From the NCBI GenBank assembly GCA_001998905.1, contig MLAA01000024.1:1-64000 (forward strand): a stretch of 64,000 nucleotides of DNA. The letters run 5' to 3'. Made by a program: the position numbers and the translations under genes. Each line of letters begins with the position of its first letter. The first letter of the stretch is position 1. Positions 29,611 through 41,316 of this stretch are shown piece by piece. Below the pieces are notes generated by a model. That model was not told where the DNA came from. It was given only the letters and a program-made list of their open reading frames with translations, and searched no databases. The stretch is from Rodentibacter caecimuris (GTDB taxonomy: Bacteria > Pseudomonadota > Gammaproteobacteria > Enterobacterales > Pasteurellaceae).

Positions 29611-30156
<546 letters not shown>

Positions 30157-30272
30157 ATAAAATTTGCCTTTTTTCTGCAAAAAATCTTGAAAAACGGTCT
30201 CAAAGCTGACCGCACTTTTATTGAAAATGATCATATCCAATAGCTACTTGATTTTACTAGCGAATTAATGAT

Positions 30273-32240
30273 TTATTCTTTTAGTTGAACTGGAAAAATT
30301 AAATTTAGCGGCTGCTTTTTAATAAGTTGCCAAATCGCTCTTCCAAGTTCTTTCCAACTTTCTACTTCCGCATTTAACGAACGTAATGCAATCCATAGTG
30401 TTAATGAAAAACTTACAATTAAGTTAACAATGCCAATAAGTAAAACAAATATAACACTTTGTAAAACTATTCCCCACGAAAAATTGCCGCTTATTATTGC
30501 ATAACCGACATTTGCCGAAGAAAATGCGATATGCCGAATATCTAAAGGCAAATGTAATACATAGCCGACAACCCCTGTTAATCCGAGCAACATCCCAAAA
30601 CAAAAATTCCCCATAATCGATCCATAATTATGGTGAATATAATCTGCAAAACGCACCCTAGCCGACACCGATAAAACCCGTTTTAATAAAGGATGGTGTT
30701 GCAAACGCATTCTAGTATTTAAATAATTACATCGGTTATCAAAAAATCCCGAAATAATTCCCGAACAGAACAGCCATACACCAGCAATTGCTGAAAACCA
30801 TAACGTTCCCGTTGTCGGATCAATACTATGTAGCTGATAATCCGTTTGCGTAGAATCTAATAAGGGCGTTCCCACATATTGTTGATATCCCAATGCAATC
30901 AGTGCCGCTAATGACATAGCGACCGCCACATTTCCTATAACCGCAACACTTTGTGAACGAAACACATCAATCAGTAATTGTGCTAACTTTATATTAATCG
31001 CTTTACCTTGCGCATTGCCCACTGATTCGGCAAAACGAGAGGCAGTCATAGCTGGTTGCTTAGTAGCAACAGTAAAATGAAACATAAAAATAATAGTAAA
31101 TCCAATCCCGTAATTGAGCCCTTCAGCAATCCCTCTCCAAACCTTATCCTCAATCACTCCACCGAGATAGATTTTCAATAATGCCATCAGTGCAATTAAC
31201 ACCCCTCCCCCTGCAGCCGAATAAAACATAGCAAAATACTCCTTTTTATCACGGGTAATATAATGCTCTCCGTGATCACTGGTATTTTGCGTAATAGTAC
31301 GGGATAGCATTCCTATACTCCGACGCCATAATTTTGATACACTATGCTGCTCCGCCGATGCCATTGCTAATGAGCCTGTCAATAATAGAATACGACGAGG
31401 TAAAAAACGATTTGAACCAAATACCTCCATCAATACAGATAAACGTACCAATGTTTGTTCCAAACGTTCTAACAAGTAAGCAACCGTTAGAGAAGAACCT
31501 TGGCTACTTCCTTTTCTTTTTAAACGCTCAACCAATTCTTGGCTTTGAATAAACATTACTTCAAGATGACTATCATCAAATTCTCGTTGTTCCCGACGCG
31601 CATCTACCCATAGCATAACCTCACGGTGTAATGCGACAAAAGGGCTATCTGTATCAAGTAAGGCAGGATCCAATCTCATTAGCTCGGGTTCCATATCTTC
31701 TGCAGCAATCCAAGTAGACAGCATTTGAATAGCAAACAACCCTTCATAATGTAAATGGTTATTTACTGTTTCACGATAATGCTCTCCAGCAAAACGAGTA
31801 ATTAACCCAAGTAGCGATCGCCAGTAATAAAGCGGCACATGTTGTAGCCAGCTCACATCTTTTTTATCATTAAAAAGTAGGAAAAAAATATCCCGTAAAT
31901 CAGAAGGATCTTTAAAGGCCGGATTAATTTTCTCATATAACCTTGAACGCAACTCCCGCCCAAAACCATCACGAGAAAGTAACCCTCGAGTAATTAATAA
32001 AGGATATAAACGCATACCGCATAACCAGCGGCAAAGCTGAATAGCAAGCTCTTCAGTTAACGCTTTATTGTTTTTTAATGTGTTTACTAAAAATCGTAAA
32101 CGAACGTTAATCTCATTATTGTCTGCATTTCTTAGCCACTGACAAAAACTATCTAATAGACCGAAAATATCATTTTGTTCTAACTTAGCCTGAATCTGTG
32201 CCACTAACGCTTCCTTGGTTAAACGTTTATTTTGCTGCAA
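30273..32240 (-). CDS. Gcr-type membrane protein (annotated elsewhere as site-specific recombinase)
   Basis: A 655-residue protein of the family of gonococcal Gcr, usually labelled site-specific recombinase. No tyrosine or serine recombinase motif is visible. Instead the C-terminal half (about residues 330-640) has six or more hydrophobic segments (GVLIALMALLKIYL, VAMSLAALIALGYQ and others), so an inner-membrane role is more likely than DNA recombination. The TTG at 32240 is chosen as start because CGGAGG lies five to six bases before it; longer readings from 32414 translate the upstream USS and promoter region. Function unknown. Confidence 0.75.
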   Translation of the reverse strand: MQQNKRLTKEALVAQIQAKLEQNDIFGLLDSFCQWLRNADNNEINVRLRFLVNTLKNNKALTEELAIQLCRWLCGMRLYPLLITRGLLSRDGFGRELRSRLYEKINPAFKDPSDLRDIFFLLFNDKKDVSWLQHVPLYYWRSLLGLITRFAGEHYRETVNNHLHYEGLFAIQMLSTWIAAEDMEPELMRLDPALLDTDSPFVALHREVMLWVDARREQREFDDSHLEVMFIQSQELVERLKRKGSSQGSSLTVAYLLERLEQTLVRLSVLMEVFGSNRFLPRRILLLTGSLAMASAEQHSVSKLWRRSIGMLSRTITQNTSDHGEHYITRDKKEYFAMFYSAAGGGVLIALMALLKIYLGGVIEDKVWRGIAEGLNYGIGFTIIFMFHFTVATKQPAMTASRFAESVGNAQGKAINIKLAQLLIDVFRSQSVAVIGNVAVAMSLAALIALGYQQYVGTPLLDSTQTDYQLHSIDPTTGTLWFSAIAGVWLFCSGIISGFFDNRCNYLNTRMRLQHHPLLKRVLSVSARVRFADYIHHNYGSIMGNFCFGMLLGLTGVVGYVLHLPLDIRHIAFSSANVGYAIISGNFSWGIVLQSVIFVLLIGIVNLIVSFSLTLWIALRSLNAEVESWKELGRAIWQLIKKQPLNLIFPVQLKE

Positions 32241-32629
32241 AATAGCCTCCGATAACGAATAAAATACATTTAAAAGCGACCGCACTTTTAAAATGATGCA
32301 GTATATCACCCAACCTTCCCATAGAAAGCGCAATTTCAGGAAAGTTTCAATTTTCCTCTTCTTAATTTTGTAAGCATTTATCCTATTACAATAATCTAAA
32401 TTGTAGTATGTCATTCTTCACTATGTTAAGCGATGTTTTAACAACTTAAGTTTAATTTTAGTTGTAACTAAACAAGAAAATGTAAGTTTCTTTTAATGAT
32501 AAATGTAAAGTGGAATGATGGATGGGTATTTTTATAAAAGAAATTCTAAAGAAAGGGTTATCAATACAAGCAAGATTTATATCGATATCAAAACCAAAAT
32601 AGATTTTGATACCGACAACACTATATACC
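32241..32629. other. 389-base gap between Gcr gene and pssA
   Basis: Holds a USS (32279-32287) about 40 bases before the Gcr-type start, an AT-rich region where that gene's promoter must lie, and an inverted repeat TATCAAAA/TTTTGATA (32586-32611) just past the pssA stop. The repeat lacks a T-tract, so it is at best a weak pssA terminator. No gene seen. Confidence 0.5.
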
Positions 32630-34003
32630 CTATAAAATCATCTTAACTAGCTTATCTGCTTGAATTCGAGCAAATTTTTTCAATAATTTCTGTACCGGTT
32701 CCGGATATTGATCCAGTTCTTCCAGTTCAGAGTAATGTTGCAATACTTTGGTATGCTGGCGAATACAATTAAGTTCCTGTTCTACTTGCCATTTCAACTG
32801 CTGTTGAGGATCTTGAATTAATAAACCGTTTTCAGCATCCAAGCGCCAAGCTCGCGGATTTAAATTATTTCCCGTCAATAAAATATATTGATTATCTACC
32901 CAGACTCCTTTCAGATGATAAGTATTATCACCATCTTTCCAGAGGCGAACGGTTAATAATCCTTGCGCAATTTCATCAGAAAATTTTTCACTAAAACGGC
33001 GCAAATTACTTTCATACAGATAAGGTAATGCACCCGCCATTTTAAATGGTTGCTCTGGCGGAATATAAAAATCGTTAGCTATTTTATCACCGACAATAAT
33101 CTCAACCATTTTCCCTTTTTTGAGGAGCTCCGCCAATTTTTGCTGTAATGTGCGAGGAAAATTAAAATAGGGAGTACAAATAACCAATTTATTCTCAACT
33201 AAACCAAACAACTCTTCAATAATTTGATTTAATTCATTAGCAGAAGCACCTAAACCAAATAAAGGTGCAACTTTCAATTGGTTTTCCAAGTTGGCAAGCT
33301 GCAAATGCATCGTTTCATATTGCCCGTAAGTAGATAAATTCTTACGAAACGCACGGATATTAGCACGAATCTCTTTCGTTTTTGGGCGTTTATGATCATC
33401 AAGAGCAAATACCGCACTAAAATCAAGCAAACTATCTCTAATAAAATTAACCATCGTGTCAGCAAGTGCTGCATTGGTTATTTTTTGATAGCGATCATAT
33501 CGATATTTTTCTTGTTGATGAAGATAAACATTATTAATACTGGCACCGCTATAAAGTACAGTATTATCGAACACAAAGCCTTTTACATGCAATACCCCAA
33601 AAACCTCTCGGGTGTTAATCGGCACACCGAAAAAAAGATTCTGTTCAGGAGTAAGTTGATAAGTCTGGCGTATCTCACAATACCAGTCTGCATTAGTATC
33701 GGATTTTTCTTCACCCAATAAATTACGTTGTGCCCGATGCCAATCCACTAAAATTTTTACATCAAGTTGCGGATTTTCCTGCTTGGCTTTAAAAATCTCT
33801 TCCAAAATCTGCTGACCGGCTTCATCTTTCTGCCAATAAAGTGCAGTAATATAAATCCGTTTTTTCGCACTTCTAATTAATTCAATCACTTGAGATCTAA
33901 ATTCGGCAGGGCTAAATAAAAATTCAACTTCGTCGGCTTGCAAAGGTAAGAAAGGTAAATTATTGATATTTTGCACCGCACGTTTCATTTTATTGAATAG
34001 CAT
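32630..34003 (-). CDS. pssA: CDP-diacylglycerol-serine O-phosphatidyltransferase (PLD type)
   Basis: Makes phosphatidylserine, the precursor of phosphatidylethanolamine, from CDP-diacylglycerol and serine. It is the PLD-superfamily form found in gammaproteobacteria, peripheral to the inner membrane, with no membrane helices. Two HKD-type motifs are visible, His139-Lys141 (LHVKGFVFD) followed by SGASINN, and His363-Lys365 (YHLKGVWVD) followed by TGNNLNPR. The length (457) is near the E. coli enzyme (451). MLFNK at the start matches the MLSKF start of the E. coli protein. Confidence 0.94.
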   Translation of the reverse strand: MLFNKMKRAVQNINNLPFLPLQADEVEFLFSPAEFRSQVIELIRSAKKRIYITALYWQKDEAGQQILEEIFKAKQENPQLDVKILVDWHRAQRNLLGEEKSDTNADWYCEIRQTYQLTPEQNLFFGVPINTREVFGVLHVKGFVFDNTVLYSGASINNVYLHQQEKYRYDRYQKITNAALADTMVNFIRDSLLDFSAVFALDDHKRPKTKEIRANIRAFRKNLSTYGQYETMHLQLANLENQLKVAPLFGLGASANELNQIIEELFGLVENKLVICTPYFNFPRTLQQKLAELLKKGKMVEIIVGDKIANDFYIPPEQPFKMAGALPYLYESNLRRFSEKFSDEIAQGLLTVRLWKDGDNTYHLKGVWVDNQYILLTGNNLNPRAWRLDAENGLLIQDPQQQLKWQVEQELNCIRQHTKVLQHYSELEELDQYPEPVQKLLKKFARIQADKLVKMIL

Positions 34004-34153
34004 AATTCATCTCGACAAATTGATTTGGTGGGGTAGTTTACAATATTTCCCCCTCACCTTCATAGAAAAAAGGTTTTTTTTCGCTATAATGCAGGAAAAA
34101 TCAATTCATTATTGAGCAATAATTATACAATTCTAACTTCAGAGAACCATAAA

Positions 34154-35523
<1,370 letters not shown>

Positions 35524-35525
35524 TT

Positions 35526-36236
35526 ATGAAAAGACAATTTTCCATCATTTCTTTAGTATTCATTCTAGTTGTTGGTGCTTGGCAATATTTTCATCCGACC
35601 GATTCCCATAATATTCTCTCTTCGACAGTACAAAACAATATCCAAAGTGCGGTCAAAAATATGGATATTTTGGATAATTATGATGTCAGTATGCGTGATG
35701 ATTCCATTGGACCAAATGCAACTGCACCGGTAGATTATTATATGTTAGTCCTATCTTGGTCGCCTGCATTTTGTACAGAACAAAAACAAAAGTTTGGAAA
35801 AAATTTACCCACGTCAGCCCAATACCAGTGTGGTTTACGTCAATTTGGCTGGGTAGTTCATGGTTTATGGCCACAAAATGCTAACGCTCGTTCTGTTACG
35901 GATCACCCCCGTTTTTGCCAAGGCGATCTCCCTTCACTCCCCAAAGACCTTATTACTTCGTATTTAAATATCTCACCAAGTGCTAAATTACTGCAAGGAG
36001 AGTGGGAAAAACATGGTGCTTGCGCTTTTTCTTCAGCAAAAGCCTATTTTGATAAACAACAGACTCTATTTGAGCAACTTGTTTTCCCTACTCATGAACT
36101 CAAGCGTAAAGAATTATTACGTTGGATGAAACAGCACAACTCACAACTAAAAAATATTTATTTAAAAGCCAATCATAGTGAACTATTTATTTGCTACGAT
36201 TTAAACTGGCAGATTAGAGACTGCCCGCAAGGCTAA
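35526..36236 (+). CDS. rna: RNase T2-family ribonuclease (RNase I)
   Basis: Periplasmic endoribonuclease that degrades RNA to 2',3'-cyclic nucleotides. An N-terminal signal or anchor covers about residues 5-21. Catalytic regions CAS I (VVHGLWPQ, His112) and CAS II (WEKHGACAF, His163) are intact. The 236-residue length is near that of E. coli Rna (268). Its products are substrates for CpdB (47-49 kb), so the two may form a scavenging route with NupC and DeoD. A USS (35645) is inside the coding region. Confidence 0.9.
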   Translation: MKRQFSIISLVFILVVGAWQYFHPTDSHNILSSTVQNNIQSAVKNMDILDNYDVSMRDDSIGPNATAPVDYYMLVLSWSPAFCTEQKQKFGKNLPTSAQYQCGLRQFGWVVHGLWPQNANARSVTDHPRFCQGDLPSLPKDLITSYLNISPSAKLLQGEWEKHGACAFSSAKAYFDKQQTLFEQLVFPTHELKRKELLRWMKQHNSQLKNIYLKANHSELFICYDLNWQIRDCPQG

Positions 36237-36250
36237 AAATCACGATTTTC

Positions 36251-36291
36251 TTGATCTAAATCGTTACAAGCCGAGTGGAAGTCAGTATAAT
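36251..36291 (+). promoter_or_regulatory. pgk promoter with FNR-like box
   Basis: TTACAA (36264-36269) and a perfect TATAAT (36286-36291) are 16 bases apart. Directly upstream, TTGATCTAAATCGT (36251-36264) matches the FNR palindrome TTGAT-N4-ATCAA at eight of ten positions. Its centre falls near -41 from the predicted start, the position for class II FNR activation. Confidence 0.6.
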
Positions 36292-36328
36292 GACGCAGTT
36301 TTATTTTTAACTAACTAGAGGATGAATT

Positions 36329-37501
36329 ATGTCAGTAATCAAAATGACCGACCTAGATCTAGCTGGTAAACGAGTGTTTATTCGCGCAGATCTTAATGTT
36401 CCTGTTAAAGACGGTAAAGTTACATCGGATGCACGCATTCGCGCGACTATCCCAACGTTAAAATTTGCGTTGGAAAAAGGTGCAAAAGTAATGGTAACCT
36501 CTCACTTAGGTCGTCCAACCGAAGGCGAATATGATGCGGCAGCATCGTTACAACCGGTGGTTGATTACTTAAATAACACGTTAGATATTCCTGTTCGCTT
36601 AGTTAAAGACTATCTAAATGGCGTTGATGTGAAAGAAAATGAGATCGTTGTCTTAGAAAACGTACGTTTTAATAAAGGCGAAAAGAAAAACGATCCGGAA
36701 TTAGGTAAAAAATACGCCGCACTTTGCGATGTATTTGTGATGGATGCATTTGGTACTGCCCATCGTGCACAAGGTTCAACCTATGGAGTTGCAGAATTTG
36801 CACCTATAGCCTGTGCAGGTCCATTATTAGCCGCCGAGCTAGAAGCTTTAGGCAAAGCCTTAAAAGACCCTCAACGCCCAATGTTAGCCATTGTTGGCGG
36901 TTCAAAAGTATCAACCAAATTAACCGTATTAGACTCCCTATCTAAAATCGCCGATCAATTAATCGTCGGTGGCGGTATTGCAAATACTTTTATTGCTGCC
37001 GAAGGTCATAATGTAGGCAAATCCCTATACGAAGCAGATCTCATTCCTGAAGCGCAACGTTTATCCAAAGCGACAAATATCCCTGTTCCTGTTGACGTTC
37101 GTGTCGGTACCGAATTCTCCGAATCCGCACCAGCAACGCAAAAATCAGTAAATGAAGTGACTGCAGACGAATCTATTTTTGATATTGGCGATCAATCTGC
37201 CGAACAACTCGCTGAAATCATTCGCAATTCAAAAACAATTCTTTGGAACGGTCCAGTAGGTGTATTTGAGTTTCCTAATTTCCGTAAAGGCACGGAAGTT
37301 ATCTCCCAAGCAATTGCCGAAGCAACATCAAACGGTGCCTTCTCTATCGCTGGCGGTGGTGATACATTGGCCGCGATCGACCTATTTGGCATCGCAGATA
37401 AAATTTCTTATATTTCAACTGGCGGCGGTGCATTCTTAGAATTTGTAGAAGGTAAAGTTTTGCCAGCCGTTGAGATTCTAGAAAAACGCGCACAAGGTTA
37501 A
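36329..37501 (+). CDS. pgk: Phosphoglycerate kinase
   Basis: Glycolytic enzyme transferring phosphate from 1,3-bisphosphoglycerate to ADP. Conserved elements are [13 protein letters not shown] at the N-terminus, SHLGRPTEG, the nucleotide-binding KVSTKLTVL, and GGGDTLAA near the C-terminus. The 390-residue length is close to the E. coli enzyme (387). AGAGGA precedes the ATG. It is followed 75 bases later by fbaA, an order conserved in gammaproteobacteria. Confidence 0.97.
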   Translation: MSVIKMTDLDLAGKRVFIRADLNVPVKDGKVTSDARIRATIPTLKFALEKGAKVMVTSHLGRPTEGEYDAAASLQPVVDYLNNTLDIPVRLVKDYLNGVDVKENEIVVLENVRFNKGEKKNDPELGKKYAALCDVFVMDAFGTAHRAQGSTYGVAEFAPIACAGPLLAAELEALGKALKDPQRPMLAIVGGSKVSTKLTVLDSLSKIADQLIVGGGIANTFIAAEGHNVGKSLYEADLIPEAQRLSKATNIPVPVDVRVGTEFSESAPATQKSVNEVTADESIFDIGDQSAEQLAEIIRNSKTILWNGPVGVFEFPNFRKGTEVISQAIAEATSNGAFSIAGGGDTLAAIDLFGIADKISYISTGGGAFLEFVEGKVLPAVEILEKRAQG

Positions 37502-37522
37502 TTTTCGTAATTGTAATATAAT

Positions 37523-37542
37523 GGGGAAGTCAAACCTTCCCC
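37523..37542 (+). terminator. Intercistronic hairpin between pgk and fbaA
   Basis: GGGGAAG (37523-37529) and CTTCCCC (37536-37542) form a seven-pair stem with a six-base loop. The tail TTCGTCTATTT is a poor U-tract, so it more likely attenuates or stabilises the pgk mRNA end than stops all transcription into fbaA. Confidence 0.5.
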
Positions 37543-37576
37543 TTCGTCTATTTAACATCGTAAAGGAAACAGAAAA

Positions 37577-38656
37577 ATGGCTAAATTATTAGATATTGTA
37601 AAACCGGGAGTATTAACCGGAGATGACGTTCAGAAAGTCTTCGCCTATGCAAAAGAACATAACTTTGCTATCCCTGCAGTAAACTGTGTGGGTACGGATT
37701 CAGTGAATACAGTACTTGAAACAGCAGCGCGCGTAAAAGCACCGGTTATTATCCAATTTTCAAACGGTGGTGCTGCATTTTACGCAGGTAAAGGGATCAA
37801 ACCAGCTAGTGGCGCCCGCCCTGACGTGTTAGGTGCTATTGCAGGTGCAAAACACGTTCATGCTTTAGCCGCGGAATACGGTGTACCAGTGATCCTACAC
37901 ACAGACCACGCAGCAAAAAAATTATTACCTTGGATTGATGGTCTATTAGATGCAGGAGAAGAACACTTTGCTAAGACCGGCAAACCATTATTCTCATCAC
38001 ATATGATCGATTTATCTGAAGAACCGATGGAAGAAAATATGGCAATTTGCCGTGAATATTTAGCGCGGATGTCAAAAATGGGAATGACCCTTGAAATTGA
38101 GATTGGTATTACCGGTGGCGAAGAAGACGGTGTGGATAATTCTGATGTAGATGAATCTAAATTATATACTCAACCAGAAGACGTATTATATGTTTACGAC
38201 CAATTAAATCCTGTCAGCCCTCGCTTTACGATTGCAGCAGCATTCGGTAATGTGCATGGCGTTTACAAACCGGGTAACGTAAAATTAAAACCTTCTATTT
38301 TAGGAGCCTCCCAAGAGTTTGTTTCAAAAGAACGCAATCTTCCTACTAAATCTTTAGACTTTGTCTTCCATGGCGGTTCCGGCTCTTCCCGTGAAGAAAT
38401 TCGTGAAGCTATCAGCTACGGTGCAATTAAAATGAACATTGATACCGATACGCAATGGGCAACTTGGGAAGGTATTCTAAACTTCTACAAATCAAATGAA
38501 GCTTATTTACAAGGTCAATTAGGAAATCCTGAAGGTCCTGATGCCCCAAACAAAAAATATTATGATCCTCGTGTTTGGTTGCGCAAAGCAGAAGAATCCA
38601 TGTCTAAACGTTTAGAGCAGTCTTTTGAAGATCTAAACTGTGTTGATGTATTATAA
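37577..38656 (+). CDS. fbaA: Fructose-bisphosphate aldolase, class II
   Basis: Zinc-dependent glycolytic aldolase cleaving fructose 1,6-bisphosphate. Zinc and active-site ligands appear in HTDHAAKK, EIEIGITGGEEDGVDN, AAFGNVHGVY and FHGGSGSS. The 359 residues match E. coli FbaA. AAGGAAA lies before the ATG. The gene ends with a compact terminator built on a USS. Confidence 0.97.
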   Translation: MAKLLDIVKPGVLTGDDVQKVFAYAKEHNFAIPAVNCVGTDSVNTVLETAARVKAPVIIQFSNGGAAFYAGKGIKPASGARPDVLGAIAGAKHVHALAAEYGVPVILHTDHAAKKLLPWIDGLLDAGEEHFAKTGKPLFSSHMIDLSEEPMEENMAICREYLARMSKMGMTLEIEIGITGGEEDGVDNSDVDESKLYTQPEDVLYVYDQLNPVSPRFTIAAAFGNVHGVYKPGNVKLKPSILGASQEFVSKERNLPTKSLDFVFHGGSGSSREEIREAISYGAIKMNIDTDTQWATWEGILNFYKSNEAYLQGQLGNPEGPDAPNKKYYDPRVWLRKAEESMSKRLEQSFEDLNCVDVL

Positions 38657-38680
38657 TCCACAAAAATAAGTTAGAATACG

Positions 38681-38707
38681 ACCGCACTTTTTCTGTGCGG
38701 TTTTTTT
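38681..38707 (+). terminator. Terminator of pgk-fbaA built on a USS
   Basis: ACCGCAC (38681-38687) pairs with GTGCGGT (38695-38701), followed by TTTTTT. The left arm belongs to an exact uptake sequence (ACCGCACTT, 38681-38689). The gap from here to 38990 shows no gene I would support. Confidence 0.85.
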
Positions 38708-38990
38708 ATGACATTTTCGTAATAAATTTATAAAAGCTAAAATTCGGGATCAAATAGAAACGCTACACCAGTATTCATACTAGTAAACATATCTCCACAA
38801 TTCAATTTATGTTGACTTTTTGGAATAGGACTTATGTTCTCTATTTTAGTTATTTCAGCCAAAGCTCGGGGAGACGCTTACATAACAGTGTTCCCTGCAA
38901 ATTATCGGAAATCTGTTTTGGCGCATCACAATATATTTTCTATAATAGATTCCATATTTTTATCTATGTTTAAATCTCTCAGGGATATTT

Positions 38991-40274
38991 ATGCAAATAT
39001 CAAAACAAAATCGATTAGTATTATTGATTAATGTTGTCATTGCTTTTTTCTTTTTATCCATTTTAAGTTTAAAAGGTGGACATAATTTTTCCCCTATTTT
39101 ATTAATGGTATTAGGTCTGGGATATGTGATTTATGCTTCAATAAAAAAATGGAAATTTAATCTATCAAAAGAAGATTACTTACTGATTTTCAGCTATATT
39201 TTCTATTTTTCCGTATTTCTTCTCTCCTTTCTTACTAACAGTGGAAAAATGAGAGAATTGGATAACCCGAGCCGGGTCATTCTACTCATTCCTACATTAA
39301 TTTTGTTATTACGAACACCGATTCGTATTGAACTACTACTTTTAGCAATGCCACTCGGTTCTTTTATCGCAGGTAGTGTTGCCCTTTATGATCGCGTTAT
39401 TATTGGTAACACCATGGCATTTGCTCCTCGAACTATGCATATACAAGGCGGTGATATATCAATGTCGCTAGGTATGTTTAGCCTAGCAATTGCTCTATTT
39501 TTTGCACAAAAAACACGTTGGAAATTAACCGCACTTTGCGTGGTTTCCGCCTTTTTTGGCATATTAGGGAGCTTTCTTTCGACCGCTCGAGGAGGTTGGA
39601 TCGCGCTTCCTATCGGTTTAATCGCAATGTTTTGGATTTATCGTCAATCTCTACCTAAAAGCTTTTTCATTGGGATTTTCAGCCTATTAATTATTAGCAT
39701 TATCGGGTTATCAAAAATGCCAAATAGCCTAGTGGTGGAGCGTATTGAGCAAGCGCAACAAAATATCCATTTATATTTTAATGAAAGTAATGGAAATACC
39801 TCTCTAGGCGCACGTTTTGATATGTGGAAAAGTGCATTAATTATGGCAAAAGAGAAACCTATATTAGGCTGGGGTACACAGGGAGCAGAGGCTCAACGTA
39901 AAGAGCATGCTAAAAGTAAAATTATCTCAAATATGGCTGGTAATTTTAATCATGCTCACAACCAGTATTTAGACGATCTGTCTAAACGCGGCTTACTAGG
40001 GCTCATCGCATTACTGGTGATATTATTTATCCCTTTATATAGCTTCAAACAACACCTAAAAAAATTTAAATTCACAGAACAACACAACGAAAGTGTCATA
40101 AACACGCAGCTATTTGCCACATTAGGTATTGTACATATTCTATTAGTGATTTTTTACTGCTTAAGCCAAGGCTTTTTCACTCATAATTCAGGAAATATTT
40201 TTTACTTCTTTCTAATTATTCTGTTTTATGCGGTAATGAAGCAAACAGAAAAACAATTTGAGAAAAGGGCATAA
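38991..40274 (+). CDS. O-antigen ligase-family protein
   Basis: Polytopic inner-membrane protein (427 residues, about ten hydrophobic segments) of the WaaL/Wzy_C superfamily, which transfers glycans from undecaprenyl carriers to lipid A-core. The signature region STARGGWIALPIG and the periplasmic loop with GARFDMWKSAL and AHNQYLDDLSKRG, containing the conserved catalytic-region His, are visible. AGGGA lies before the ATG. It is followed at once by a heptosyltransferase-like gene, supporting an LPS role. The donor glycan is unknown; a polymerase cannot be excluded. USS at 39528. Confidence 0.85.
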   Translation: MQISKQNRLVLLINVVIAFFFLSILSLKGGHNFSPILLMVLGLGYVIYASIKKWKFNLSKEDYLLIFSYIFYFSVFLLSFLTNSGKMRELDNPSRVILLIPTLILLLRTPIRIELLLLAMPLGSFIAGSVALYDRVIIGNTMAFAPRTMHIQGGDISMSLGMFSLAIALFFAQKTRWKLTALCVVSAFFGILGSFLSTARGGWIALPIGLIAMFWIYRQSLPKSFFIGIFSLLIISIIGLSKMPNSLVVERIEQAQQNIHLYFNESNGNTSLGARFDMWKSALIMAKEKPILGWGTQGAEAQRKEHAKSKIISNMAGNFNHAHNQYLDDLSKRGLLGLIALLVILFIPLYSFKQHLKKFKFTEQHNESVINTQLFATLGIVHILLVIFYCLSQGFFTHNSGNIFYFFLIILFYAVMKQTEKQFEKRA

Positions 40275-40275
40275 A

Positions 40276-41316
40276 ATGAACAATATTTTAGTCATCCGTA
40301 ACGATAAATTGGGCGATTTTATCCAAACTTGGCCGGCTTTTGCAACGTTAAAAGCCTCTAACCCTGCATTAAAATTGACCGCACTTGTACCCGCTTATAC
40401 AGCTCCCCTTGCGGAAATCTGCCCTTATATCGATGATATCATTTTAGACAGCCAAGTAGATAACAAAGCAGATCTACAGCGCCTTATTAACGAAATTAAA
40501 ACACATCATTTTGACGCGATGATTAGCTTTGTTTCCACTGTGCACAATGCCAAATTAGCTTGGAAATGCCATATTCCCTATCGCTTGGCACCAGCGACTA
40601 AACTAATTCAATTTCTTTATAATCATCGCTTAACTCAACGCCGTTCTCGTTCTGAAAAGGCAGAATTTGAATATAATCAAGATCTAGCAAAAGCTTTCCT
40701 GCAAAAACAGAATATTCCCATTGTTGAACCTAAACCACCCTATTTGTCATTGGAACAAAGTGCGGTCAAAAATCAGCGTATTTTTTTAGCTCAACAGCTC
40801 GGTTTAAATACAAAAAAACCGTGGGTATTCGTACACAGTGGTTCCGGTGGTTCTGCTACCAATCTATCTTTAACTCAATATGCTGATTTAATTCAAGGTA
40901 TATTAATGGAATTTGACTGCCAAATCGTGCTGACAGCAGGGCCTAATGAAAGTGAACGAACGAATGAATTGGCACATAAAGTCAATCGTACCGAAGTGTC
41001 GGTTTATGATAAAAATAGCGGATTAGTTGATTTTGCCCACTCGATTGCTTGTGCGGACTTATTTATCGCTGGTTCCACTGGCCCATTACACTTAGCCGGT
41101 GCATTAAATATTCCAACTATCGGCTTTTATCCAAGTCGCCGTTCTGCGCTACCAATTCGTTGGAAACCGATCAATGAGATAGGCAAACACCTTGCTTTTT
41201 GTCCGCCAACGGGAAAAGAAACCCAAATGAATTTAACCTTAATCTCAATTCCTAAAGCATTAATCGAGATTATTCCGTTCATATACAGAATGTGGCAAAC
41301 GCATGATCAAGGATAA
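40276..41316 (+). CDS. Glycosyltransferase family 9 (LPS heptosyltransferase-like)
   Basis: Cytoplasmic GT9 enzyme, 346 residues, of the RfaC/RfaF/RfaQ group that adds heptose from ADP-heptose to the LPS core. ILVIRNDKLGDFIQTWPAF at the start and IAGSTGPLHLAGALNIPTIGFY near the C-terminus are family hallmarks. The ATG at 40276 lies one base after the ligase-gene stop; the earlier ATG at 40258 is inside that gene and lacks support. Which heptose it adds cannot be decided. The 3' end overlaps the convergent next gene by 57 bases. Two USS copies are inside (40378, 40758). Confidence 0.86.
   Translation: MNNILVIRNDKLGDFIQTWPAFATLKASNPALKLTALVPAYTAPLAEICPYIDDIILDSQVDNKADLQRLINEIKTHHFDAMISFVSTVHNAKLAWKCHIPYRLAPATKLIQFLYNHRLTQRRSRSEKAEFEYNQDLAKAFLQKQNIPIVEPKPPYLSLEQSAVKNQRIFLAQQLGLNTKKPWVFVHSGSGGSATNLSLTQYADLIQGILMEFDCQIVLTAGPNESERTNELAHKVNRTEVSVYDKNSGLVDFAHSIACADLFIAGSTGPLHLAGALNIPTIGFYPSRRSALPIRWKPINEIGKHLAFCPPTGKETQMNLTLISIPKALIEIIPFIYRMWQTHDQG

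Noticed and set aside
38834..39031. 65-codon plus-strand ORF before the O-antigen ligase gene
   Set aside because: It overlaps the ligase start in another frame and shows no known motif. The AGGAC before it is weak support on its own.
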